NCBI RefSeq assembly: GCF_004331675.1
Contig: NZ_SJSN01000004.1
Coordinates: 250,255-314,254 of the forward strand
Reading direction: 5' to 3'
Length of the DNA: 64,000 nt
Source: Pedobacter frigidisoli
GTDB lineage: Bacteria; Bacteroidota; Bacteroidia; Sphingobacteriales; Sphingobacteriaceae
The notes under the pieces were generated by a model, which saw only the letters and a program-made list of their open reading frames with translations, had not been told where the DNA came from and searched no databases. Numbering within the stretch: position 1 is the first letter of the stretch; each line of letters starts with the position of its first letter. A program made the position numbers and the translations under genes. Positions 53,170 through 61,564 of this stretch are shown here, piece by piece.

Positions 53170-53530
53170 GGTATCGTTTGATTTAATCTTCTGCGGCAAA
53201 CTTAAAAAAATAGAAGTAAATATTAAGGGTTAGTCGGTTAAATGTTTTAATTGCTTAATCGACATGGCGTTTATCTAATTTCAAACTTTAAATATGGTTA
53301 AAACCTTTTGGCACAAAAAGGTTTTTAACGCAAAGGGTTCAAAGCTTTCGCAAAGAAGAATTAAGTATGATTGAAGTGTTGGATTCAAAAATCCTCCCCT
53401 GCCCCCTCGAGCGGGGGAAACCACTCATAGTTTGAAAACAATCCGAGCTTACATTTTCCTTAATTCACCGATTAAATAATTAACCAGTTTCAACAGTTCA
53501 AACAATAGAACAATTGAACAATTCTAACAC
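53170..53530. other. Intergenic interval with short hairpins
   Basis: It holds AAAACCTTTT/AAAAGGTTTT around GGCACA (about 53303-53328), and CCCCTCGAGCGGGG (53402-53417), a GC-rich hairpin unlike the surrounding AT-rich DNA. It also carries A/T-rich direct repeats near 53500 (GAACAATTGAACAATTC). No gene is visible. Confidence 0.5.
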
Positions 53531-54259
53531 TTAACCTTTCTTCCCTTCACGCACTACCTTAAAAAATTCTTCCTTGTAAGTTTCTCCTATCGGGATGGAT
53601 TGATCGTTGATGTAAACCGTATTTCCATCGATCATTTTTATTTTTTCTATCGAAATGATGTACGATTTATGGATGCGGTAAAAAGGTGGTTTTGGCAATT
53701 CGACTTCCAGCTCCCGCAAAGCCTGATAAGTGACGATTCGTTGGCTTGCCGTGTATACTGATACATAGTTTTTCAATCCCTCAATATAAAGGATTTCGTC
53801 GTAGTTAACCTTGATGAATTTATTCTTTGTGTCGCCTTTAATGAAGATAAAATCATTTCCCTGAGGATATGGAGCAACTATTTCCTGCTGAACAGGCACA
53901 ATTGGTGCTAAAATTTGTTGCGCTTTTGTAGCGGCTTTATAAAAACGCTCGTAGGAAATTGGTTTTAAAAGATAATCTACAACATCCAGATCAAAACCCT
54001 CTAGCGCATATTCTGGATAGGCCGTGGTGAGGATTACCTTACATTTACCACCGCAGATTTTAAGAAACTGAATTCCAGTTAATTCTGGCATCTGAATATC
54101 CAAAAACACTAAATCGACTTTCCCTTCGTTTACCAAATTTAAAGCTTCAAAGGCGTTGGTCGTGGTTCCAACCAATTCTAAAAAAGGTGTTTTGGTAATA
54201 AAGGCAGCGATAATATCAGATGCATAAGATTCATCATCAACAGCAAGGCAACGGATCAT
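53531..54259 (-). CDS. LytTR-family response regulator
   Basis: The 242-aa protein has a receiver (about 1-120; Asp8-Asp9 in VDDES, phospho-acceptor Asp54 in LDIQMPE, Lys in LLKPIS) and a LytTR DNA-binding domain (about 140-240; FIFIKGDTKNKFIKVN, ILYIEGLKNYVSVYT, HKSYIISIEKI). It is the last gene of an operon with the kinase at 55473 and the hydrolase at 54271, with a 12-nt gap. Confidence 0.93.
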   Translation of the reverse strand: MIRCLAVDDESYASDIIAAFITKTPFLELVGTTTNAFEALNLVNEGKVDLVFLDIQMPELTGIQFLKICGGKCKVILTTAYPEYALEGFDLDVVDYLLKPISYERFYKAATKAQQILAPIVPVQQEIVAPYPQGNDFIFIKGDTKNKFIKVNYDEILYIEGLKNYVSVYTASQRIVTYQALRELEVELPKPPFYRIHKSYIISIEKIKMIDGNTVYINDQSIPIGETYKEEFFKVVREGKKG

Positions 54260-54270
54260 AGTTTAAAAAT

Positions 54271-55473
54271 TTAAAGTTGTCGTCCTATTTTTGGAATAAA
54301 ATTTTCAAAGTTTATTTGTCTATTCGGATAGTTCCCCATCCTCACAATTATGACTTTATTTTTTGGATTAACATATACAAACTGACCAAGAATTCCCTCA
54401 GCAGTATAATCATTTGCCTTTACCTTAAAATAGTAACCATTGTATTTTGTTTTTTTAATATCCGCACTAATTTTCAATTTAGCAAGTGCAGCATTGGCGC
54501 TTTCCAAATCCTTAAAATAGCGAAAATCATAACAAGCCCACCATTGATTTTTATAACCCAGCTGATCGAGTGTATCTGGATTTGTTGTAGTATCCATCCA
54601 CCTTTTGGATATAATTTGATTTCCATCCCAGTTTCCATTTTTAAGATACAGCCTACCAAGTTTGGCAAAATCTATCGCCGTTGCATTAAAGCAGCAAAAA
54701 GCTTTGGCGGTTTTTTGGTTATCTAAACTCCAAAGCGCATTAGATTCGGCGCCTAAAGGTTGCCACAAATATTCGGCTAGCAGATCCTGAATTTGTCTTC
54801 CACTTGCCTTTTCTAAAATTGCCGACAGAATCTGCGTATTTACACTTTGGTATTCAAATTTTAATCCTGGCTCACCCTTCATCTTTAGGTTAGCAATCTG
54901 ATTATTTAACGAGCTGCCATAATATAACTTTGTAATTGCAGAAAATGGTGTTTCTTTATTTTCATCATAATCTATTGCAGAGCGCATATCCAACACATGC
55001 TGAATGGTAAGCTTTTTAAAACGTTCATCATTCTTTTCTAAAGTAGGCAAATATTTAATAACCAGATCGTTTGATGAATGAATAATGCCTTTATCAATGG
55101 AAATTCCCATTAAGGTAGCAACGAATGATTTTGCTACCGAGAAACTTGGATGCAATGTATTCTGATTTACGTTTTCGGCAAAACGCTCATAAATGATTGT
55201 ATCGTTTTTGATAATCAGAAATGCGTTGGTGTTGGTTCGGTTGAGAAAGGTGTCCAAATAAATTTTTAACTGCTGATGTTGGATTTGATTGGCTCCAGCA
55301 ATAAAACGGAATGGTTCTTTTGCTGGCAATATTCTTGCATTTCTAAATTTAGAACTGTCTGCTAAATCTGGCTGCCACCATCGAGTAGCCCGAATAGGTG
55401 CACAAGCCGAAAATAAAGACAGGCTAATTAATAGAACAAATAATGTGGAGCGTTTGCTTAGAGAATTAATCAT
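54271..55473 (-). CDS. Beta-lactamase-type serine hydrolase lipoprotein
   Basis: The 400-aa protein has a lipoprotein signal ending LFSAC (Cys24). The catalytic SxxK is Ser112-Val-Ala-Lys115 in HPSFSVAKSFVA, a class C/DD-peptidase-like start. Further landmarks are VLDMRSAIDYDEN, LKFEYQSVNTQIL for the YxN region, and a late GILGQFVYVNPKN-type end. It is predicted periplasmic and membrane-attached. Its ATG overlaps the kinase stop by one base, so it is translationally coupled inside a two-component operon. Confidence 0.87.
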   Translation of the reverse strand: MINSLSKRSTLFVLLISLSLFSACAPIRATRWWQPDLADSSKFRNARILPAKEPFRFIAGANQIQHQQLKIYLDTFLNRTNTNAFLIIKNDTIIYERFAENVNQNTLHPSFSVAKSFVATLMGISIDKGIIHSSNDLVIKYLPTLEKNDERFKKLTIQHVLDMRSAIDYDENKETPFSAITKLYYGSSLNNQIANLKMKGEPGLKFEYQSVNTQILSAILEKASGRQIQDLLAEYLWQPLGAESNALWSLDNQKTAKAFCCFNATAIDFAKLGRLYLKNGNWDGNQIISKRWMDTTTNPDTLDQLGYKNQWWACYDFRYFKDLESANAALAKLKISADIKKTKYNGYYFKVKANDYTAEGILGQFVYVNPKNKVIIVRMGNYPNRQINFENFIPKIGRQL

Positions 55474-56480
55474 CAGATATTCAAGATTAAAGTGGTTTTG
55501 TAAGTATTTCCATTGTTAGAAACCAATAAATCATGTTTCTCCGGGTAAATCAAATCCAATCTCCGTTGAATATTCACCAAACCAACGCCACTTGAATGGT
55601 CCTTTTGTGCATGACTGATTTTATTGCTCACTTCAAAACTCAATCTATTATTTTGAACTTTTAACTTAATGCGAATAGGCTGTTTTTCATCATTTACCAC
55701 GCCATGTTTAAAGGCATTTTCTACAAATGGAATCAACATTAAGGCTGCAACTTTCTGATTTGCAATCCCATCAGTTGTAAATTCTACATAAAAATTGGGT
55801 TCAAAACGCATCTTAAATAACTCGATGTAACTTTCCAAATATTCAACCTCTTTGGTTAAGGTTACCTTTCCATCCGGACTTTCATTTAAGGTATAACGCA
55901 TCAAATCTGATAGACGCAAAACCGCATTAGCCAATTTATCTGAAACTGGAATGGCCAAAGAATACACGTAATTTAAAGTGTTGTATAAAAAATGCGGATT
56001 AATCTGCGATTTAAGAAAGGCCAATTCCGATTTAACTACTTCATCTTTCAACTTTCGATTTGAAATCTCAGACTTAAAATTCTGCTCAACACTGAAAACC
56101 GCAGCAGGAATAACCAAAAAAGAAATGCTATAATAAATGTTATCTGAGATATACTTTGCCATTGGTGTATCTTCAGAATAATTCTTCATCCCAAACCATT
56201 GGAAATATAAAACTTGTTCTATAAAATACCGCATAGCGATGAATAAAGCCATGGTAAATAGAATTCCTAAAATAAGTTGAGGAATTTTACCTCGTTTTAG
56301 AAACGATGGATACAGCCATAAATAGCAAACGTAAAATTCCACAATTTGGATGAAATTCATGGAAATATCAAAGGCTGCCGCACGAAGCGTTACGCCCTTA
56401 ATTAAAATTTCTCCATAGAAATAAGCTAAAACCAAGACCCAGCAAAGGATGTGAATGGAAATAATTTTGATTTTCTTCAT
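55473..56480 (-). CDS. LytS/YehU-type sensor histidine kinase
   Basis: The 335-aa protein has about four N-terminal membrane helices (residues 6-130) without a large sensor domain. The His_kinase motif follows: FLKSQINPHFLYNTLNY with His163. The ATPase part has LIPFVENAFKHGV and GVGLVNIQRRLDLIYP. It should phosphorylate the LytTR regulator encoded two genes downstream. Signals for this group are mostly unknown. Confidence 0.92.
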   Translation of the reverse strand: MKKIKIISIHILCWVLVLAYFYGEILIKGVTLRAAAFDISMNFIQIVEFYVCYLWLYPSFLKRGKIPQLILGILFTMALFIAMRYFIEQVLYFQWFGMKNYSEDTPMAKYISDNIYYSISFLVIPAAVFSVEQNFKSEISNRKLKDEVVKSELAFLKSQINPHFLYNTLNYVYSLAIPVSDKLANAVLRLSDLMRYTLNESPDGKVTLTKEVEYLESYIELFKMRFEPNFYVEFTTDGIANQKVAALMLIPFVENAFKHGVVNDEKQPIRIKLKVQNNRLSFEVSNKISHAQKDHSSGVGLVNIQRRLDLIYPEKHDLLVSNNGNTYKTTLILNI

Positions 56481-56574
56481 GGTTTAAAGCTAGAGAATGT
56501 GTGGCTTTGATGGAATATTGTTATTCCAACACCTTAAAAAATTATCCCAACACCTTGTTTACAGTAAATATTGG

Positions 56575-57057
56575 TTACAGCACCAACAACATCCAAACAT
56601 TACATGCAAAATGGCCTGAATTTCCCAATGGTGCAGATAATTTCTTAAATCCAACTTTTTCATACATAGAAATTGCTGTTTTAAGTTCTGGAAAAGATTC
56701 CAAATACACCTCATTATAACCGAAATGTTGGGCAGACTCAATGCTTTTCTGCATCAACATTTTGCCAACACCTTTTCCCCTAGCTGCAGCCGAAGTATAA
56801 AGCTTTACCAGTTCCACACAACCATCGGGCAAGCCAGAAGTGGGATAAATTCCACAGCCTCCAATTAAAAGTCCATCTTCTTCTGCAACCCAATAATCGG
56901 ACTGTTTAGCCGTAAAGACATTAAATAAGTGATCTGTTGTTGGATCTGTATAAACTGTACCAGGCTTATCGATTTTAAATTCTCGAAGAATGGTTCTGAT
57001 TACTTCTGCAAGTTCGGTGTTATCTTTTTCCTCAATTTTCCGGTAGGTAATGGCCAT
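56575..57057 (-). CDS. GNAT family N-acetyltransferase
   Basis: The 160-aa protein has the acetyl-CoA binding motif AAARGKGVGKMLMQKSIE (Q/RxxGxG/A), preceded by the core strand CVELVKLYTS and followed by YNEVYLESFPELKTAISMYE. It begins MAITYRKIEEKDNTELAEVI, usual for this group. The acceptor is not predictable. Confidence 0.9.
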   Translation of the reverse strand: MAITYRKIEEKDNTELAEVIRTILREFKIDKPGTVYTDPTTDHLFNVFTAKQSDYWVAEEDGLLIGGCGIYPTSGLPDGCVELVKLYTSAAARGKGVGKMLMQKSIESAQHFGYNEVYLESFPELKTAISMYEKVGFKKLSAPLGNSGHFACNVWMLLVL

Positions 57058-57070
57058 GGCGTTTTTTCTT

Positions 57071-57078
57071 CAAAGTTA
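57071..57078 (-). promoter_or_regulatory. TAnnTTTG promoter box of the GNAT gene
   Basis: TAACTTTG on the minus strand, 14 nt before the ATG at 57057, leaves a very short leader. Confidence 0.5.
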
Positions 57079-57156
57079 AAAATCCAGCGATAAGCTTTAA
57101 AGAAAAATCAAACAAATTAGCTACACAAATCATTTAATAAAGAAACAGATACTATC

Positions 57157-57444
57157 ATGGAAAACGAAAAGGATAAAACAAATGAAGCGCAAACGAATTC
57201 GCACCCAAAACCAACTGATGATATACAATTGGAAATTGAAACCGTAGTTCCGTCAGCAGAAAAAGAAGAATCTACAATAACTAAAGATGATTCATCAAGC
57301 GAGGAAGATAAGGAAGTGCACAAAAAACCAGAAGAGAAAATAGATGCCGATGAAAAGGAGGAGGTTACTGAGGTTAACGAAAATAAGGATAATTCGGACG
57401 ATGACCATGCTGATAAAATTGAGACAGTTACACCGAGTGCCTAA
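57157..57444 (+). CDS. Acidic low-complexity hypothetical protein, 95 aa
   Basis: It is extremely rich in E, K, D, T and S, with no hydrophobic segment, and ends ADKIETVTPSA. The phrase IETV(V)PSA occurs twice (near 24-31 and at the end), an internal repeat. It is probably disordered. The opposite frame is open too, but this strand fits the usual leader. No function assigned. Confidence 0.6.
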   Translation: MENEKDKTNEAQTNSHPKPTDDIQLEIETVVPSAEKEESTITKDDSSSEEDKEVHKKPEEKIDADEKEEVTEVNENKDNSDDDHADKIETVTPSA

Positions 57445-57495
57445 GTTAAGATAGAATAAAGTGCAACCACTGAAATAGATTAATTATTTTGGCGT

Positions 57496-57503
57496 TATGT
57501 TTG
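57496..57503 (+). promoter_or_regulatory. TAnnTTTG promoter box and leader hairpin before the LEA lipoprotein
   Basis: TATGTTTG is followed by a leader with ATGCCC/GGGCAT around a short A/T loop (57514-57533). The ATG is at 57561. Confidence 0.5.
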
Positions 57504-57560
57504 CACTATAGAAATGCCCATTAATTACGGGCATAATCTCTATTACTTAATACACACAAA

Positions 57561-58163
57561 ATGAAACAGAAATTATTGATCTGTCTTTTAACTGTCGGCC
57601 TCTTTGGTTGCGGCATTAACAGGCAAGCGCAACAAATTAAAGCGTTAGAAGACTGCACCTATAAAATTACAGGCGTTCAACAAGTATCCATCGCCGGCAC
57701 AGATGTTAAAAAACTGATGGAGCAGCAGAGCTTTAGTTTAACAAGTTTACCAGGTGTTGCCCTTGGTTTGTTAAGAAAAGACATTCCATTAAAAGCCAAC
57801 CTTAATCTCGAAATCACTAATCCGTCGGCAAATCTTGCTGCCATTAATCAGTTTGAGTACAAAATATTGGTCAACAATACCGATTTAGCTGAAGGTGTTA
57901 TCAATCAGAATGTTAGTATTGCCCACGGACAAACCGTAACCGTTCCTGTTCAATTAATCAGTAATATCTATGGATTAATCTCTAACGGAAATGTTTTCAA
58001 TGATATTATGAAAGCGGCTCAAAAAGGATCTTCATCAAAAGATGAAAAACTTGGTTTATTAACGATTAAGATTAAACCAACATTCATGTTAGGAGGTACT
58101 CCAGTAAAATATCCAGGGTACATTACCATTAATAAAGATATTAGCAGTAAAATTTTGCTGTAA
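57561..58163 (+). CDS. LEA type 2-like lipoprotein
   Basis: The 200-aa protein has a lipobox LFGC (Cys17). The body has the LEA14/water-stress fold pattern NLEITNPSANLAAINQFEYK followed by VNNTDLAEGVINQNVSI and paired VTVPVQLISN. Bacterial LEA14-like lipoproteins sit on the outer membrane with unknown role. It has its own promoter box and terminator. Confidence 0.8.
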   Translation: MKQKLLICLLTVGLFGCGINRQAQQIKALEDCTYKITGVQQVSIAGTDVKKLMEQQSFSLTSLPGVALGLLRKDIPLKANLNLEITNPSANLAAINQFEYKILVNNTDLAEGVINQNVSIAHGQTVTVPVQLISNIYGLISNGNVFNDIMKAAQKGSSSKDEKLGLLTIKIKPTFMLGGTPVKYPGYITINKDISSKILL

Positions 58164-58171
58164 AAACAGTA

Positions 58172-58206
58172 CAAAAAAGCCCTCAAAATTATTTAGGGCT
58201 TTTTTG
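58172..58206. terminator. Bidirectional terminator between convergent genes
   Basis: AAAAAAGCCCT and AGGGCTTTTTT pair across CAAAATTATTT. It serves the LEA gene (+) and the S41 peptidase (-). Confidence 0.9.
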
Positions 58207-58211
58207 TGCAT

Positions 58212-59819
58212 TTAGAATTTCCTGTCGGGAGTCATCACCATTCCTTTAAATCCATTTTGATCAAGACTTTCTGTAACTGATTTAATTTCATCAGAAGATA
58301 GTTTTGTTTGCATTATCGTAGAGGTAGCGCCTAAACTCCCTGTTTTTGTTCCGGTGCTAATGAAACTACCAGACTTGGCGTATAGTAATGCATATCCCAA
58401 TAAGGTTTCAGTTTCATCGCCCCATGCTTTGGTTAAGTCCTCGTAAGCTTCCTTATCTACGGTTAATCCTGAGTAATAACCTCCAACACCCGCTTGATTC
58501 TTAGTTTCAAACTCTGGAATGTACATATCTATCTTATCGATCCTTACGGGGAAAAACCCAACTGGCTTGCCATATGTGGTTGCTCCAATCAGTTTAACAT
58601 CCATAACTGGTTTTAAGCTATTAATGGTGAGTTCACTGGCGGAAGCTGTAGAACCGGTAACAATAAAATATACCCTGCTTAAAGTCAAGGAACCAGATTT
58701 TGCAAATTTCTCGATATTATCAGCCGCTGATGGCGAATAGTTTAAGTCGGCATATGTGGCGTATTTTCCGTTTACACCTGTAGTAAAGTTCTGAAGATTT
58801 CCAGAACCATCAAGCAGAGGTTGGTTAATTAATACTGATGCTTTTCTTGCAGCATTTGTAGTTAGTCCCTGTAGATAACTATTATAATAATAGGTAAACA
58901 TTGTGCTACCGGTTTGTGCGGTGGGTGCGGCAAGATTAATAATTTGCGTAGCTGTAGATACATAACCTCCACCGTTATACCGTAAATCGACAACTAGTTC
59001 TGTTACGCCTTGGTTTGCAAAATTTGCGAATGTAGTATTTAAGGCTGCGGAAACATTGTTTGTATAACTGTTAAATACGATGTAACCCACTTTTTTTGTA
59101 CCAACCGTATAAACACTGGTAAATAATATTGGGTTAACAGTATATGTAGAACTCGCAACCACTATATTTTTAGATGTTCCATTCAAATCGGTAAAGGTTA
59201 AGCTCACACTGGCGTTACTTCCAAAAATAGCATCATTTAAAAAGCTAACATTGCTGGTATTATAAGTTAGAGTTGTTCTTCCATTTATACTGGTCAACTT
59301 GCAACCACGTGTCAATCCTTGCAGTGCAGCTGGCGAATTTGGATAAACATATTTCACACGCAAATCTGTAGTGGTGTTGTACATTACCGAAAAACCGTAG
59401 TCATTGGCTGATCCATTTACATCAGCCTTTAAAGCTCCCGTTTTTCCGGAAGTGGCGGTATAATCGAAAAAAGAATATTTTGGATCAGTTGAATTAGCAA
59501 CATATTCATAGGGCTTTCCTGTTGATGGATCCATTGAATATTGGGTCATAGCGTAAAGCTCAGTTTCGTTTGAGCTAAATCCACGGGGATTAAATGCGGC
59601 GTAGGTTGGTAATGAGGCATTCCAATAATAAAGCTCCTTTCCATACAAAAAAATTGAATCCTTGATTAGTTCAGCCCGAGTGCCAGAAGCAACATTGGTT
59701 GTAGGGGTGGCAAATGGTGTGCTGACAATTTCAGGCTCAGTAGTATTCTTCTTGCAAGATGTAATGGCCATAAAGAGACATGCCAGAACTAAAGTGCATA
59801 CAATTTTGTTGTTTCTCAT
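58212..59819 (-). CDS. S41 family serine peptidase lipoprotein
   Basis: The 535-aa protein starts with a lipoprotein signal (Cys22 in AITSCKK). It has a PDZ-like part (about 145-230; KYVYPNSPAALQGL) and an S41/Tsp peptidase domain with VGYIVFNSYTN, ELVVDLRYNGGG, and the nucleophile region FIVTGSTASASELTINSLKP, then GATTYGKPVG. It is predicted at the periplasmic face or cell surface. The substrate is unknown. Confidence 0.9.
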   Translation of the reverse strand: MRNNKIVCTLVLACLFMAITSCKKNTTEPEIVSTPFATPTTNVASGTRAELIKDSIFLYGKELYYWNASLPTYAAFNPRGFSSNETELYAMTQYSMDPSTGKPYEYVANSTDPKYSFFDYTATSGKTGALKADVNGSANDYGFSVMYNTTTDLRVKYVYPNSPAALQGLTRGCKLTSINGRTTLTYNTSNVSFLNDAIFGSNASVSLTFTDLNGTSKNIVVASSTYTVNPILFTSVYTVGTKKVGYIVFNSYTNNVSAALNTTFANFANQGVTELVVDLRYNGGGYVSTATQIINLAAPTAQTGSTMFTYYYNSYLQGLTTNAARKASVLINQPLLDGSGNLQNFTTGVNGKYATYADLNYSPSAADNIEKFAKSGSLTLSRVYFIVTGSTASASELTINSLKPVMDVKLIGATTYGKPVGFFPVRIDKIDMYIPEFETKNQAGVGGYYSGLTVDKEAYEDLTKAWGDETETLLGYALLYAKSGSFISTGTKTGSLGATSTIMQTKLSSDEIKSVTESLDQNGFKGMVMTPDRKF

Positions 59820-60014
59820 GAAAACTTTTTAAGGATATGTTTGATATACGGATTTACAGATAATTTGGTTGTGTAAGTGTATAGCTTTTCCATTTAACAA
59901 ACTAAATTTAATCGGAATTATTATTTTGAAAATTAAATATATGGTTGAATAGGTAGAGTCTGCCGATTAAATTATCTTTTCGTGAGCATTGGTTATTTAT
60001 AAATGTAAAATTTA

Positions 60015-60176
60015 ATGAAAAATATTAAGAAACAAGATCTTCCAACAAAGATCTGTAGCATTTGTAAACGCCCCTTTATATGGCGAAAGAAGTGGGCCAA
60101 AAATTGGGATGAGGTTAAGTATTGCAGTGAAAGATGCAGAGATACGAAAGAATTATCTGCCATTTCTACCCCTTAA
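60015..60176 (+). CDS. DUF2256 family zinc-finger-like mini-protein, 53 aa
   Basis: The frame from ATG 60015 encodes CSICKRPFIWRKKWAKNW followed by DEVKYCSERCR, which has the DUF2256 pattern of two Cys pairs around WRKKW. The gene is too short for ordinary gene calling. The Cys arrangement suggests a zinc ribbon; the function is unknown. Confidence 0.9.
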   Translation: MKNIKKQDLPTKICSICKRPFIWRKKWAKNWDEVKYCSERCRDTKELSAISTP

Positions 60177-60329
60177 AATGTCTTCTTTGCACCTTAAAAA
60201 CCTCATTAAATCTTTCGATATTTACCTAATAGTATTTACTAAATCAAAAGGAATGATTAGTTAATCTTGAAAGCTTGCTTGATATGCATAATTGCAAGCT
60301 GCCTGTTACAGTGTTTAAAAGACTATATT

Positions 60330-60755
60330 ATGGAAAAGATCACAATTAAGACAGACATTAATGCCAAAGCAGAAAAAGTTTGGCAGATACTTTTTGGCGT
60401 GGAAAGTTATCCAAAATGGGCAGCTGCTTTTATGGAAGGCTCTCAAGCGGCAACCGATTGGAAAAAGGGAAGCAAGGCCTTATTTACTGATGGAAAAGGT
60501 AATGGAATGGTTGCTATAATTGAGGAAAACATTCAAAACAAATTTCTTTCGATAAAACATTTAGGTGAATTAAAAGATGGGAAAGAGGAACTACAAGATT
60601 GGGGAAATGCCTTAGAAAACTACACCCTAGAAGAACATAATGATCATACAACGCTCATTATAGATATGAATGTTAACGATGAATGGAAAGATTATCTGGT
60701 AAAAACCTGGCCAAAGGCGCTAGAAAAAGTTAAGGAACTAGCAGAAGCTGGATAA
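60330..60755 (+). CDS. SRPBCC (START-like) domain protein
   Basis: The preferred start is ATG 60330 (MEKITIKTDINAKAEKVWQI), giving 141 aa; the longer frame from 60267 adds a Cys-rich stretch with no merit. It has the AHSA1/polyketide-cyclase-like pattern with KVWQILFGVESYPKWA at the front and a long C-terminal helix (WPKALEKVKELAE). The cavity fold binds small hydrophobic ligands; the ligand is unknown. Confidence 0.85.
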   Translation: MEKITIKTDINAKAEKVWQILFGVESYPKWAAAFMEGSQAATDWKKGSKALFTDGKGNGMVAIIEENIQNKFLSIKHLGELKDGKEELQDWGNALENYTLEEHNDHTTLIIDMNVNDEWKDYLVKTWPKALEKVKELAEAG

Positions 60756-60877
60756 TTATTCTAATAAAATTCTCTACCTACAACACCTTAAACCACTGAT
60801 TATTAATCACATGATAACATTTGGAAACATAAACATATTATTAACTACTTTATCTATAGATTTAATATAAATTATTT

Positions 60878-60885
60878 TATCTTTG
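60878..60885 (+). promoter_or_regulatory. TAnnTTTG promoter box of the tRNA-Cys gene
   Basis: TATCTTTG lies 23 nt upstream of the mature tRNA 5' end. Confidence 0.6.
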
Positions 60886-60908
60886 ATGATCATCAGTTCT
60901 TGATTAAT

Positions 60909-60980
60909 AGTCATGTGGCCGAGTGGTATAGGTACAGGTCTGCAAAACCTTTTACGGCGGTTCGAGTCCGCCCATGACGT
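60909..60980 (+). tRNA. tRNA-Cys (GCA), with mismatches
   Basis: The acceptor AGTCATG pairs with CATGACG in six of seven positions (A1-G72 mismatch). D-arm GCC/GGT, anticodon loop CTGCAAA (anticodon GCA), T-arm GGCGG-TTCGAGT-CCGCC and discriminator U73 are in place. The 27-43 pair is C-U. CCA is not encoded. Confidence 0.85.
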
Positions 60981-61026
60981 CGATAAAACAAAGATTTTTT
61001 TTAGGAGAACATGATCTTCATTAAAC

Positions 61027-61061
61027 CAAAAAAGCCCTTACATTTCTGTAATGGGCTTTTC
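61027..61061 (-). terminator. Terminator of the downstream tRNA-Phe gene
   Basis: AAAAGCCCTTACA-TTTC-TGTAATGGGCTTTT is a long stem just 3' of the tRNA-Phe on the minus strand, with a T run. Confidence 0.85.
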
Positions 61062-61065
61062 GATG

Positions 61066-61138
61066 TGGTGCCACCTGGATTCGAACCAGGGACACAAGGA
61101 TTTTCAGTCCTTTGCTCTACCGACTGAGCTATGGCACC
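61066..61138 (-). tRNA. tRNA-Phe (GAA), copy 1
   Basis: It folds as a standard tRNA: acceptor GGTGCCA/TGGCACC, anticodon loop with GAA (CTGAAAA), T-arm CCTGG-TTCGAAT-CCAGG and A73. Its own TACATTTG box lies at 61155-61162. Confidence 0.97.
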
Positions 61139-61154
61139 AAACCGTTTGGGAATG

Positions 61155-61162
61155 CAAATGTA
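61155..61162 (-). promoter_or_regulatory. TAnnTTTG promoter box of tRNA-Phe copy 1
   Basis: TACATTTG on the minus strand, 17 nt before the tRNA 5' end. Confidence 0.6.
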
Positions 61163-61227
61163 GTATTCTTTTTTTCAATTGCAAGGGCCGTTTTAAAATT
61201 TATTTTCGTTTATAAATTGGCTTTAAA

Positions 61228-61259
61228 CCAAAAAAGCCTTTCATTTCTGAAAGGCTTTT
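61228..61259 (-). terminator. Terminator of tRNA-Phe copy 2
   Basis: AAAAGCCTTTCA-TTTC-TGAAAGGCTTTT stem lies next to the tRNA 3' end, with a T run on the minus strand. Confidence 0.85.
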
Positions 61260-61264
61260 GGAAG

Positions 61265-61337
61265 TGGTGCCACCTGGATTCGAACCAGGGACACAAGGAT
61301 TTTCAGTCCTTTGCTCTACCGACTGAGCTATGGCACC
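61265..61337 (-). tRNA. tRNA-Phe (GAA), copy 2
   Basis: The sequence is identical to copy 1, with the same flanking layout of promoter box and terminator. The two units are spaced 199 bp apart. Confidence 0.97.
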
Positions 61338-61352
61338 ATCCGTTTGGGATTG

Positions 61353-61360
61353 CAAATGTA
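61353..61360 (-). promoter_or_regulatory. TAnnTTTG promoter box of tRNA-Phe copy 2
   Basis: TACATTTG on the minus strand, 16 nt before the tRNA 5' end. Confidence 0.6.
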
Positions 61361-61564
61361 GCGTTCTTTTTTCAAAAGCAAAATTTTATTTTCAAATATT
61401 CCCGGCAGTGCTGATTATCAATTAATTAATTTTAATTACAAAATTTTAAAAGACTAAACTAACTTAGAATCAGTATAAACAAACATTTTTACTGATTTTT
61501 TTATGCATGCATAGTAATTTATTTGAATTAAATATCCTAATTTAGCATATCAATCAAATATTGC

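Noticed and set aside
60909..61337. tRNA cluster as integration site of a mobile element
   Set aside because: No integrase, direct-repeat att copy or foreign gene block lies beside these tRNAs.
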